From assembly GCF_004022465.1 (NCBI RefSeq), contig NZ_SAVA01000003.1, positions 186,001 to 250,000 on the forward strand: 64,000 nucleotides of DNA. Direction: 5' to 3'. The notes under the pieces were generated by a model. It saw nothing but the letters and a program-made list of their open reading frames with translations, was not told the origin of the DNA and ran no database searches. Origin of the DNA: Rhodobacter huangdaonensis. Lineage in GTDB: Bacteria; Pseudomonadota; Alphaproteobacteria; Rhodobacterales; Rhodobacteraceae. Every line of letters begins with the position of its first letter. The stretch's first letter is position 1. Shown piece by piece: positions 17,042 to 25,033 of this stretch. The translations under genes were made by a program, and so were the position numbers.

Positions 17042-18298
17042 TCATTTCACCCGATGCTGCCCGCCCGCCGCAACGACCAGCGATCCGAGCACCCCGATCG
17101 ACTGAGCCGCCTCGTATTCGGTCTGCTTCAGCGTGCTGAAGGTGTCGATCGAGCTGACCTGCGCGTCATACTGGTCGCGCCCGGTGGTCAGCAGGTCGAC
17201 CAGCTCGCGCTTGCCGGCCACGAACTGCTGCTCGTAGGCCTCAAGCACCTGGTCCGCCTGCGCCAGCTGCTTTTCCTGCGCGACCCCGGTCTGTTGCAGC
17301 ACCAGAATCTGCTGCACCGAGGCGCGCACCTTGTTCTGCAGGTCACGCTCGGTCGACAGCAGGCTCGATTTCGCCGCGTCGAGATCCTGTTCCGCGCCCT
17401 TGATCGCACGACCGCGGAAATTGCCCGCGTCGAGATCCATCGAGGCCGCAAGGCCGATCGACCCGCTCTGCGACCGCTCGCCGTTCAGCGCCTGTTTGCC
17501 CTGTGCCTGGATCGAGATCGTCGGCAGGCGCGCGGCCTTGGCCTTGTCGATGCCCTTCTCGGCGATGCGCACATCGGCCTTGGCCGAGATGTAGTCGGGG
17601 GCCACGATGACCGCCGAGATGATCGCCGCACTGTTGCTGTACATCCTGGCAAAGCCGAGATCGGGCAGCGGATCGACACGGTCCGGCTGCTTGCCGACGA
17701 GATACTCGATCTGCGCCAGGGCCATCTGCCGGTCGGCCTGGATCTGCGCGAGCTGATCCTCGGCCCGGGAAATCTCGAGCCGCGCCCGGGCGATCTCGGC
17801 GGAATCGGCGAGGCCCGCGTCGACGCGGTCCTGCGAATACTTGGCAATCCGGCGCGCGAAGGTTGCGTATTGCTCGGTGCAGGCGAGCTTCTGGTCCATC
17901 GTCTCGACGGTCAGGAACTGCAGCGCGATCTCATAGGCCAGCTCCTCGACCGCGCCTTTCAGCTTGGCGACGGCCTTCACCCGGTCATAGGAGGCGATGC
18001 TGACCTTGCTGCGGGTCAGCCCCCAGTCGAACAGCACCTGCGACAGCGTCACCAATGCCTTGGGCCCGCCGGTGGAGGTGGTGTTGGTCTCCGCCGCGAA
18101 GCTGACCGAGGGCAGCCATGCGTCCTTCGCCGCCTCGATGTCGGTCGTGGCCCGGGACACCTTCTTGCGCAACGCCGAGACGCTCGCATCGTATTCGGTC
18201 GCGGCGCGGAGCGCCTCGCGATAGCTCATCGCCGCCACATCCGTCGCGAGGAGGGCAAGGCAGGCAGCGCTTCCGGCCAGGAGGGACAACAGTCTCAT
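17042..18298 (-). CDS. TolC-family outer-membrane channel
   Basis: A 418-residue protein with a signal peptide (MRLLSLLAGSAACLALLA), then two related halves of long amphipathic helices, as in TolC/LapE. Repeated elements include YREALRAATEYDASV near the start and the second-half helix GAEQDLDAAKSSLLSTERDL. The role is the outer-membrane exit duct of the type I system. The ABC gene follows after 27 bases. An in-frame ATG at 18319 is possible, but 18298 leads directly into the signal peptide. Confidence 0.93.
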   Translation of the reverse strand: MRLLSLLAGSAACLALLATDVAAMSYREALRAATEYDASVSALRKKVSRATTDIEAAKDAWLPSVSFAAETNTTSTGGPKALVTLSQVLFDWGLTRSKVSIASYDRVKAVAKLKGAVEELAYEIALQFLTVETMDQKLACTEQYATFARRIAKYSQDRVDAGLADSAEIARARLEISRAEDQLAQIQADRQMALAQIEYLVGKQPDRVDPLPDLGFARMYSNSAAIISAVIVAPDYISAKADVRIAEKGIDKAKAARLPTISIQAQGKQALNGERSQSGSIGLAASMDLDAGNFRGRAIKGAEQDLDAAKSSLLSTERDLQNKVRASVQQILVLQQTGVAQEKQLAQADQVLEAYEQQFVAGKRELVDLLTTGRDQYDAQVSSIDTFSTLKQTEYEAAQSIGVLGSLVVAAGGQHRVK

Positions 18299-18366
18299 CG
18301 CGTCAGCAGGTCCCCGCATCGGCGGCCCGGGCAGCCCGCGCGGGACCGCGCGACGCGCCCCCGTCC

Positions 18367-19314
18367 TTACGCACCATGAACATCATCATGCCCCTGCATC
18401 AGATCGGCCAGGGTCGTGTCGCTCTCCGACAGCGGCGGCGTGGTGTCCGCTTCGGCGCCGGAGGTCTCGGTCGTGCTGTCGAACATCCCGCCGGCAAGGC
18501 TGCTGCCCGTGGCCGGGGTCTGCGAACTCGCAGCCGCCTCCCCGCTGTCGGAGGAAAGCAGCGAGGCGATGTCGATGGTCAGGGACTCGCCGCCGATGAG
18601 GTTCGCCACGAGGCTGGCGGGGTCGGCCGCACTTTCCGCCGCGGAGACCTCCGATACCGGAGTGTCGTCGGCCTTGGTCGCTTCGGTCAGGCTGGCGGGC
18701 TCGAGCGCATCGGCCGCGGTCTCGCCTGCGGCCGGCGCAGCGTCCGCATGCGACGAATGGTCATTGCCACCGTCCGAAACGATGATCTCGCCAAGGATCG
18801 CACCGAGCGCGGTCGCAAAGGCCAGCTTGTCCAGCCCCACCCCGAACAGGGTCCAGCCGCCGGCGCCATCCGAAGCGCTCGCGGCCTCGGTGACCGCCTC
18901 GCCATGCACAGCGCCTGCGACCTCGGCCTCGGGCGCCGCCGGAGCCGCCGCCGCCGCCCCGGCCTCGGCATGGGCGGTGTCGACCTGGTCGGGTTCGGCA
19001 GGATGAATCACCCCGGTCTCGGGCTGGAAAGGTTCGGGTGCCAGAAGGCCGGTGACCTCGACCGGGCCGCCGGCGCCGTCAAGAAGGCGGCTGGCATTGC
19101 CTTCCGGGCCGATCACGAAGAAATCGTGCAGCAGAACCTGCTGGCCGTCGAGCAGCGTCACGCGCAGATCGGTGCCGGCCTTTTCATAATAGGCGATGCC
19201 GGGCGCGCCCTTCCCGAAGTAGACGTCGGACGGTGCCGTGATGGAGATTTCCGACCCGTAGGCCCGGACAGTCCCCCCCGTCGACGACGTTGCGGAAAAG
19301 ATTTCGACCGCCAT
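18367..19314 (-). CDS. BapA-prefix-like domain protein, putative type I secreted
   Basis: A 315-residue acidic protein (Ala, Glu, Asp, Ser, Thr-rich). Residues 30-85 match the Bap/BapA prefix-like region found at the N-terminus of large biofilm adhesins: YEKAGTDLRVTLLDGQQVLL followed by HDFFVIGPEGNASRLL. A hydrophobic stretch near 155-178 (GVGLDKLAFATALGAILGEI) recalls the glycine-rich segment after the prefix in the neighbouring adhesin. The rest is low complexity and ends with DLMQGHDDVHGA. A GAGG ribosome site precedes the ATG at 19314. It lies 68 bases upstream of the TolC-like gene, so it is probably cargo or an accessory of the exporter. Confidence 0.75.
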   Translation of the reverse strand: MAVEIFSATSSTGGTVRAYGSEISITAPSDVYFGKGAPGIAYYEKAGTDLRVTLLDGQQVLLHDFFVIGPEGNASRLLDGAGGPVEVTGLLAPEPFQPETGVIHPAEPDQVDTAHAEAGAAAAAPAAPEAEVAGAVHGEAVTEAASASDGAGGWTLFGVGLDKLAFATALGAILGEIIVSDGGNDHSSHADAAPAAGETAADALEPASLTEATKADDTPVSEVSAAESAADPASLVANLIGGESLTIDIASLLSSDSGEAAASSQTPATGSSLAGGMFDSTTETSGAEADTTPPLSESDTTLADLMQGHDDVHGA

Positions 19315-19477
19315 TTTGCCTCTAGTTCCCTGATTCCCCGCCCGTTGCGGTGGTTGTAGCGACTGTCAGGTGATCAGAACAAGCCCCAACGCCGCCGGTC
19401 GCCAGACCGGATGCCGGGCGATGCCCGGATCCCGCACCGGATCGGCGCCTCGCCTGCATCTTTTCTGAAAGGCAGCT

Positions 19478-19507
19478 GCGCCTCCCGGGGAAAACTCCGG
19501 AAGGCGC
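19478..19507. terminator. Hairpin between the two BapA-prefix genes
   Basis: On the minus strand GCGCCT(T)CCGG pairs with CCGG(G)AGGCGC around a short loop containing TTTT. It lies just after the adhesin stop codon. There is no T-tract after the stem, so it may reduce rather than stop transcription into the secretion genes, or protect the adhesin mRNA 3' end. Confidence 0.35.
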
Positions 19508-19547
19508 CGTTTCAGGTCCGAAGAGCGCCTGCGCTCTGCGGCGCCGG

Positions 19548-22500
19548 TCAGCCGAGCAGCGAATGGCCGCCCAGCAGCGAGTCGAGCGTATCCGACACGG
19601 TGTCGAGGGTATCGCCCAGCAGACCGCCGTTGCTGTCCGAGCCGCCGAGCAGACCGCCCAGCAGACCGCCCGACCCGCCGAGGAGGCCGCCGAGCAGACC
19701 ATCCGAGCCGGTATCGCCGCCGAGCAGACCGTCCACGGTATCGGTCACGCCACCCAGCAGGCCGTCGGACCCACCGAGCAGACCGCCCAGAAGCCCATCC
19801 GAGCCAGTGTCGCCACCGAGCACACCGCCGAGCAACCCGTCCACGGTGTCGGTCACACCCCCCAGCAGACCGTCGGACCCACCGAGCAGACCGCCCAGAA
19901 GCCCATCCGAACCGCCGAGGAGGCCACCAAGCAGACCATCCGAGCCCGCGTCGCCACCCAGAAGACCGCCGAGCAGACCGTCCACGGTGTCGGTCACACC
20001 ACCCAGCAGACCATCGGACCCGCCGAGGAGGCCGCCCAGAAGCCCGTCCGAGCCGGTGTCGCCACCGAGAACGCCGCCGAGCAGACCGTCCACAGTGTCG
20101 GTCACGCCACCCAGCAGGCCGTCGGACCCACCGAGCAGGCCGCCCAGAAGGCCGTCCGAGCCGGTGTCACCACCGAGAACGCCGCCGAGCAGGCCGTCCA
20201 CGGTATCGGTCACGCCACCCAGCAGACCGTCGGACCCGCCGAGAAGGCCGCCCAGAAGCCCATCCGAGCCGGTATCGCCGCCGAGAACGCCGCCGAGCAG
20301 ACCGTCCACGGTGTCGGTCACGCCACCCAGCAGACCGTCGGACCCACCGAGCAGACCGCCCAGAAGCCCATCCGAACCGCCGAGGAGGCCACCAAGCAGA
20401 CCATCCGAGCCGGTGTCGCCACCGAGCACACCGCCGAGCAGACCGTCCACGGTGTCGGTCACACCGCCCAGCAAGCCGTCAGACCCGCCGAGGAGGCCAC
20501 CCAGAAGGCCGTCCGAGCCGGTGTCGCCACCGAGAACGCCGCCGAGCAGACCGTCCACAGTGTCCGTCACGCCGCCCAGCAGGCCGTCAGACCCACCGAG
20601 CAGGCCGCCCAGAAGCCCATCCGAGCCAGTGTCGCCACCGAGAACGCCGCCGAGCAGCCCGTCCACGGTGTCGGTCACGCCACCCAGCAGACCGTCAGAC
20701 CCGCCGAGAAGGCCGCCCAGAAGGCCGTCCGAGCCGGTGTCACCACCGAGAACGCCGCCGAGCAGCCCGTCCACGGTGTCGGTCACGCCCCCCAGCAGGC
20801 CATCGGACCCGCCGAGGAGGCCGCCCAGAAGCCCGTCCGAGCCGGTGTCGCCACCGAGAACGCCGCCCAGCAGACCGTCCACGGTGTCGGTCACGCCCCC
20901 CAGCAGACCGTCGGACCCGCCGAGCAGACCGTCCAGCGTATCCGTCACGCCGCCCAGCAGGCCGTCAGACCCGCCGAGGAGGCCGCCCAGAAGGCCGTCC
21001 GAGCCGGTGTCGCCACCGAGAACGCCGCCAAGGAGACCGCCGAGGAGACCATCCAGAAGGCCGCCCCCGGTCGAGGTGCCGTCGCCCAGAAGCCCTTGAC
21101 CGAGCAGATCCCCCACGAGGCCATCCGAACCGGTCACCGCGCCGAGCAGGCCGTCGTCGCCAACAAGCCCCCCCAGCAGACCGTCCGAACCGGTGACCGC
21201 ACCCAGCAGCCCCGAGTTCCCCGTCAGGTCGCCCAGCAGACCGCCATCGGCGATCAGCCCATCGAGCAGGCCGGTGCTGCCCGCGTCGCCACCCGAACCG
21301 ATGTCCGTCAGCCCGCCCAGAGTGCCGGACAGCGCATCCGTCAGCCCGCCGACAACATCGGTGACATTGCCGAGCAGGTTGTCGACCGTCGTCCCGAGAT
21401 CCCCCGTCACCCCTCCGAGAGTGGTGCCGAGGTTATCGACCAGCCCGGACACCGCGTCCGTCACGCCATTGCCATCGGTGGTGCCGTCGCCCAGCAGGCC
21501 CGCGCCCAGCAGACCGCCCAGCAGGCCATCCGAGCCGGTCACCGCGCCGAGCAGGCCATTGTCGCCGACAAGCCCTCCCAGCAGACCATCCGAACCGGTG
21601 ACCGCGCCCAGCAGCCCCGAGTTCCCGGTCAGGTCGCCCAGCAGACCGCCGTCGGCGATCAGCCCGTCGAGCAGGCCGGTGGAGCCGTTCCCCGTGAGAC
21701 CGTCGACCAGATCGCCGACCGTACCGCCAAGGTTATCGACCAGATCGCCAACCAGGTTCCCGGCATCGCTCACCACGTCGCCAACCGTATCGAGCAGGTT
21801 GTCAAGCAGCGACGAATCCGAGGCATCCGTCGGCTCGGTCATATCCGTCGGCTCCGTGGTATCCGTCGGCTCGGTGGTGTCCGTCGGCTCCGTGGTATCC
21901 GTCGGCTCCGTGGTGTCCGTCGGCTCCGTGGTGTCGGTCGGTTCCGTCGTGTCGGTCGGTTCCGTCGTGTCGGTCGGCTCCGTGGTATCCGTCGGTTCCG
22001 TGGTGTCGGTCGGCTCCGTGGTGTCCGTCGGCTCCGTGGTATCCGTCGGTTCCGTGGTGTCCGTCGGCTCGGTGGTGTCCGTCGGCTCCGTGGTGTCCGT
22101 CGGCTCCGTGGTGTCGGTCGGTTCCGTGGTGTCGGTCGGCTCCGTCGTGTCGGTCGGCTCCGTCGTGTCGGTCGGCTCCGTCGTGTCGGTCGGCTCCGTC
22201 GTGTCGGTCGGCTCCGTCGTGTCGGTCGGCTCCGTCGTGTCGGTCGGCTCCGTCGTGTCCGTCGGCTCCGTGGTGTCGGTCGGCTCCGTCGTGTCGGTCG
22301 GCTCCGTGGTGTCGGTCGGCTCGGTGGTGTCCGTCGGCTCGGTGGTGTCGGTCGGCTCCGTCGTGTCGGTCGGCTCCGTCGTGTCGGTCGGCTCCGTCGT
22401 GTCGGTCGGCTCCGTGGTATCCGTCGGTTCGGTGGTATCCGTCGGCTCCGTGGTATCCGTCGGCTCGGTGGTGTCCGTCGGCTCCGTCGTGTCGGTCGGC

Positions 22501-22871
22501 TCCGTGGTGTCCGTCGGCTCGCTCGAGCCATTGCCGTTGTCATCCGACAGGATCAGCACCGCGCCGAGACCGGCCAGACCCGCCGCAATCATCCCGCCAA
22601 CGCCGTCCATGCCCGCGCCGATCCCGGCGGCCCCCGACTCGACCGCCTCCGTCAGGCTCGTCACGCCCGAGAACGAGCCGTCCGAGAACAGCAGGCGGCT
22701 CACCTCGCCCTTCGGGCCGGTCTGGAAAAAGTTGTCAACGACGATCTGGTCACCGCTGTTCAGCTTGAGAACCAGGTCATCGCCGCTCTTCTCATAGCTT
22801 GCCACATCCGCTCGAAGCGTCGGGACACGCACATCCATGGGCTGGGGGACGGAAATCTTCGTGGTGTTCAT
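19548..22871 (-). CDS. Giant repeat adhesin with BapA-prefix N-terminus
   Basis: A 1107-residue surface-protein candidate. Residues 1-75 form the prefix domain (YEKSGDDLVLKLNSGDQIVV, then FFQTGPKGEVSRLLFSDGS). A Gly/Ala hydrophobic stretch follows (residues 85-112). Residues 118-351 are 39 tandem hexapeptides of the type EPTDTT. A Gly/Leu-rich region then includes a duplicated block of about 70 residues (TGLLDGLIADGGLLGDL) and about a dozen copies of a 36-residue unit containing GGDTGSDGLLGGLLGGSDG. The C-terminus is a helix-like GDTLDTVSDTLDSLLGG. No RTX nonapeptides, cysteines or Ig-like domains are seen. The start at 22871 has AAGAGAG upstream. The type I system encoded downstream is its probable exporter. 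It may be a biofilm adhesin, by inference. Confidence 0.8.
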   Translation of the reverse strand: MNTTKISVPQPMDVRVPTLRADVASYEKSGDDLVLKLNSGDQIVVDNFFQTGPKGEVSRLLFSDGSFSGVTSLTEAVESGAAGIGAGMDGVGGMIAAGLAGLGAVLILSDDNGNGSSEPTDTTEPTDTTEPTDTTEPTDTTEPTDTTEPTDTTEPTDTTEPTDTTEPTDTTEPTDTTEPTDTTEPTDTTEPTDTTEPTDTTEPTDTTEPTDTTEPTDTTEPTDTTEPTDTTEPTDTTEPTDTTEPTDTTEPTDTTEPTDTTEPTDTTEPTDTTEPTDTTEPTDTTEPTDTTEPTDTTEPTDTTEPTDTTEPTDTTEPTDTTEPTDTTEPTDTTEPTDTTEPTDMTEPTDASDSSLLDNLLDTVGDVVSDAGNLVGDLVDNLGGTVGDLVDGLTGNGSTGLLDGLIADGGLLGDLTGNSGLLGAVTGSDGLLGGLVGDNGLLGAVTGSDGLLGGLLGAGLLGDGTTDGNGVTDAVSGLVDNLGTTLGGVTGDLGTTVDNLLGNVTDVVGGLTDALSGTLGGLTDIGSGGDAGSTGLLDGLIADGGLLGDLTGNSGLLGAVTGSDGLLGGLVGDDGLLGAVTGSDGLVGDLLGQGLLGDGTSTGGGLLDGLLGGLLGGVLGGDTGSDGLLGGLLGGSDGLLGGVTDTLDGLLGGSDGLLGGVTDTVDGLLGGVLGGDTGSDGLLGGLLGGSDGLLGGVTDTVDGLLGGVLGGDTGSDGLLGGLLGGSDGLLGGVTDTVDGLLGGVLGGDTGSDGLLGGLLGGSDGLLGGVTDTVDGLLGGVLGGDTGSDGLLGGLLGGSDGLLGGVTDTVDGLLGGVLGGDTGSDGLLGGLLGGSDGLLGGLLGGSDGLLGGVTDTVDGLLGGVLGGDTGSDGLLGGLLGGSDGLLGGVTDTVDGLLGGVLGGDTGSDGLLGGLLGGSDGLLGGVTDTVDGLLGGVLGGDTGSDGLLGGLLGGSDGLLGGVTDTVDGLLGGLLGGDAGSDGLLGGLLGGSDGLLGGLLGGSDGLLGGVTDTVDGLLGGVLGGDTGSDGLLGGLLGGSDGLLGGVTDTVDGLLGGDTGSDGLLGGLLGGSGGLLGGLLGGSDSNGGLLGDTLDTVSDTLDSLLGGHSLLG
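19690..21030 (-). repeat. 108-bp tandem repeat coding for a 36-residue Gly/Leu unit
   Basis: About twelve imperfect copies code for a unit containing LLGGVLGGDTGSDGLLGG followed by LLGGSDGLLGGVTDTVDG. Copies near the 5' end and two internal copies carry extra GLLGGSD pieces. Synonymous differences between copies (for example GTCTCC/GTGTCG variants) show that the protein sequence is conserved more than the DNA. Confidence 0.85.
21837..22520 (-). repeat. 38 copies of an 18-bp repeat coding EPTDTT
   Basis: 684 bases make exactly 38 units of 18 bp, followed by one degenerate EPTDAS unit (21819-21836). The last full unit reads EPTDMT. Variation is limited mainly to third positions (GGC/GGT-type and GTG/GTC-type changes on the plus strand). 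The tract is prone to copy-number change by slippage or recombination, always in frame. Confidence 0.95.
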
Positions 22872-22940
22872 TTTCAGCTCTCTTGGCTCTGGATCTTTAC
22901 GGACAATGGCTGAGGTGGCGGCGACTCTGCCCCACATCAC

Positions 22941-23000
22941 ATACTTTCGTATCGTCTATAGATCGAAAGATGTGATCTTTCTATCTTTAATTTGTGAACA
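22941..23000. promoter_or_regulatory. AT-rich divergent control region of adhesin and TadD-like gene
   Basis: The region contains the dyad ATACTTTCGTAT (22941-22952), the dyad AAAGAT-GTG-ATCTTT (22966-22980), AGATC repeated in inverted order around it, and CTTTAATTTGTGAACA (22985-23000). The first and last resemble words upstream of the fasciclin gene and of the receiver-like gene at 37381. In a GC-rich genome such an AT-rich cluster of dyads fits a regulated promoter. The regulator is unknown. Confidence 0.5.
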
Positions 23001-23152
23001 CATGGGCCTAATAGTTTCCGGAAGCGCATACGTCTTGCCGTCACCCCCGAACCAGATCAGCGAAAGGATATTTCCGAAGGGAAATACCGAGCTGGACGGC
23101 GCGACTTCTGGATTTTATGAGTTGCCGGGGGCCAGCCGAAGGAACGAGCACC

Positions 23153-23935
23153 GTGATCCGAAATGCGCTTCTGACCGTCACACTCTGTCTTGCCGTCGGA
23201 GGCTGTGCCGACGGCGGCTTTTCCATCGGCGCCGGATCGTCCTCGACACGAAACACCGAGAAGGTCGCAGACGCCGCCCTCGGGGTCGGCGATTACACTG
23301 AAGCCGCCCGCCTTTATGAGCGCGCCGTCGCGACCTCGCCGCGATCGGTCGAGGCCTGGCTCGGGCTTGGCCGGGCCTATGGCGCGACCGGGCAGTTCAT
23401 CCGCGCGCAGAACGCCCTGGCCGCCGCGCAGAAACTGGCGCCGCGCAACACCGAAGTCCTTGTCGAGCTTGGACATCTGCAGCTCTCGCAGATGCATCCG
23501 CGCGATGCGCTCGCGTATTACGACAAGGCGCTGGCGGTCGATGGCCGGAACAAGGCGGCGCTGACCGGCAAGGGCGTGGCCCTCGATTACCTGTCGCGGC
23601 ACGGCGAGGCGCAGCAGGTCTACCAGCAGGCCCTGGCGCTCTATCCGACCGATTTTCCGCTGCTGAGCGACGACGCGCTGTCGCATGTGCTGTCGGGCAA
23701 TATCGGCGAAGGGATCCGCCTGATGGAGCAGCTGCTGCGCGATCCGACCAAGGGCCGCACGGTGCGGGCGAACATGGCGCTGGCCTATGCCCTCGATGGC
23801 CGCGAAGCGGATGCCCGCGCGATGATGAGCGGCGACGTCGCACCGGACGAGATCAACCGGACGCTGGCCTATTACCGCCAGATCCGGAAGGACTACCTGG
23901 CCGGAAAGCCGATCGGCTATCTGGTGTTCCGCTGA
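23153..23935 (+). CDS. TadD-like TPR lipoprotein
   Basis: A 260-residue protein with a lipoprotein signal ending in LAVGGC and at least four tetratricopeptide repeats (GDYTEAARLYERAVATSP, PRSVEAWLGLGRAYGATG, and following). TadD lipoproteins assist secretin assembly in Tad systems. The GTG at 23153 is preferred because GAAGGA lies about 9 bases upstream and the signal peptide begins there. It is the first gene of the plus-strand Tad arm, divergent from the adhesin. Confidence 0.85.
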   Translation: MIRNALLTVTLCLAVGGCADGGFSIGAGSSSTRNTEKVADAALGVGDYTEAARLYERAVATSPRSVEAWLGLGRAYGATGQFIRAQNALAAAQKLAPRNTEVLVELGHLQLSQMHPRDALAYYDKALAVDGRNKAALTGKGVALDYLSRHGEAQQVYQQALALYPTDFPLLSDDALSHVLSGNIGEGIRLMEQLLRDPTKGRTVRANMALAYALDGREADARAMMSGDVAPDEINRTLAYYRQIRKDYLAGKPIGYLVFR

Positions 23936-24036
23936 CCGCCTGCGCGTCTTGCGCAGCCGATCCAGATTGTAAGAGTACCCCCGGCCGACAGGCCAAACAG
24001 TAGCCAGTTCAGTTATTTGATGAACAGTCGCCCAGT

Positions 24037-24071
24037 GGCGAGAGACGGACCTTCCGGTCCCGATTCTCGCC
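24037..24071 (+). promoter_or_regulatory. Long hairpin in the cpaB leader
   Basis: GGCGAGA (24037-24043) pairs with TCTCGCC (24065-24071), and GGACC pairs with GGTCC around a TTCC loop. It lies 53 bases upstream of the cpaB start. No T-tract follows. It could end tadD transcripts or be a leader structure or mRNA stabiliser. Confidence 0.45.
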
Positions 24072-24123
24072 ATGCCTCGCCCGTTTGAGACCTTGTCTCT
24101 GTACTGATCCGGATGGACACGAC

Positions 24124-25017
24124 ATGCGTTTGAAAGTCGCCCTGCTCGTCACTCTCGGAACGATCCTGATCCTGGTATCGTCCGCATTGCTGCTGGTGCG
24201 CGTGCGGGCCGCCGATCAGCGCGCCGAGGAGATGAACCGTGCCATTGCCGTCTTCGGCGACATCGTCGCGCTGCCGACGCTCGAGCGCGACGTGAAACGC
24301 GGCGACGAGATCACCGCCGCGGATCTCGCCGATCTCCGCATCCCCTCGGTCTATGTGCCGGAGGGCGTGCTGCGCGCCTGGCCCGAGCGCAGCGATCCGG
24401 CACAGAAGTATTACGCGCTGCGGGACCTGAAGGCGCATGCCCTGCTTGACGCCGAAGAGGTCTGGCTCGGCAAGGCAGGCGACGGCCCGCTGTTCGCCGC
24501 CGGCAAAGGCGCGGTGCCGATCACGCCGAAGAACCTCGAAGAGGTGGCCCCGGCGCTGAAGGTCGGGGATTACGTCGACGTCTACTGGCAGCGCGCCGCC
24601 ACCAATGGCCAGCCCGAGGTGCGACAGGTTGCCGCCGGGCTGCGCGTTCTCGGTCTGCCCGGCAGGCCCGCGGCAGCGACTGCGCCGACCGCGCCGACCG
24701 CGCCGAAGAACGCCTTCGACGGGCGCTTCGTCGTCGAGGCCGGGCAGGACCGGATCCCGGTTCTGCTTCAGGCCGGCGCCCAGGGCGACCTCTATGTCAC
24801 GGTTGCCGGCAGCTCGTCGACCGATGGCACGGGCACTGTCGTCGTCGACAACACCGTGCTGCGCACGCTGCCGCTGGTCACCCGCGCCGGCACCGCCCCC
24901 GCCCCGATCGCGGCCGCGGTCGACCGGATCACCGAGGCACAGAAGGGGCCGCAGCTGTGCAACCTTTCGGTGGTGCGATCGTCGCAGCGCTCGGTCATCC
25001 AGGTTCCCTGCAACTGA
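24124..25017 (+). CDS. cpaB: Flp pilus assembly protein CpaB (RcpC)
   Basis: A 297-residue protein with one N-terminal membrane helix (residues 3-24) and a SAF-type domain: VKRGDEITAADLADLRIPSVYVPEG, then KGAVPITPKNLEEVAPALKVGDYVDVYW, the RcpC/CpaB signature. The C-terminal part has cysteines in LCNLSVVR and VPCN. CpaB is a periplasmic, inner-membrane-anchored partner of the secretin. The start at 24124 leads directly into the membrane helix. cpaE follows after 16 bases. Confidence 0.93.
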   Translation: MRLKVALLVTLGTILILVSSALLLVRVRAADQRAEEMNRAIAVFGDIVALPTLERDVKRGDEITAADLADLRIPSVYVPEGVLRAWPERSDPAQKYYALRDLKAHALLDAEEVWLGKAGDGPLFAAGKGAVPITPKNLEEVAPALKVGDYVDVYWQRAATNGQPEVRQVAAGLRVLGLPGRPAAATAPTAPTAPKNAFDGRFVVEAGQDRIPVLLQAGAQGDLYVTVAGSSSTDGTGTVVVDNTVLRTLPLVTRAGTAPAPIAAAVDRITEAQKGPQLCNLSVVRSSQRSVIQVPCN

Positions 25018-25033
25018 GAGAAAGGATCCGCCC

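Noticed and set aside
15575..18379. 934-codon plus-strand frame opposite the type I secretion genes
   Set aside because: It is a shadow of two well-recognised genes (ABC exporter and TolC-like).
21837..22520. CRISPR-like array
   Set aside because: The 18-bp units are contiguous, without spacers, and code for a hexapeptide inside a longer gene.
19411..22913. Several very long plus-strand open frames across the repeat region
   Set aside because: Any frame without stops in a repeat unit stays open through all copies. The minus-strand frame alone has a ribosome site, a prefix domain and neighbours that explain it.
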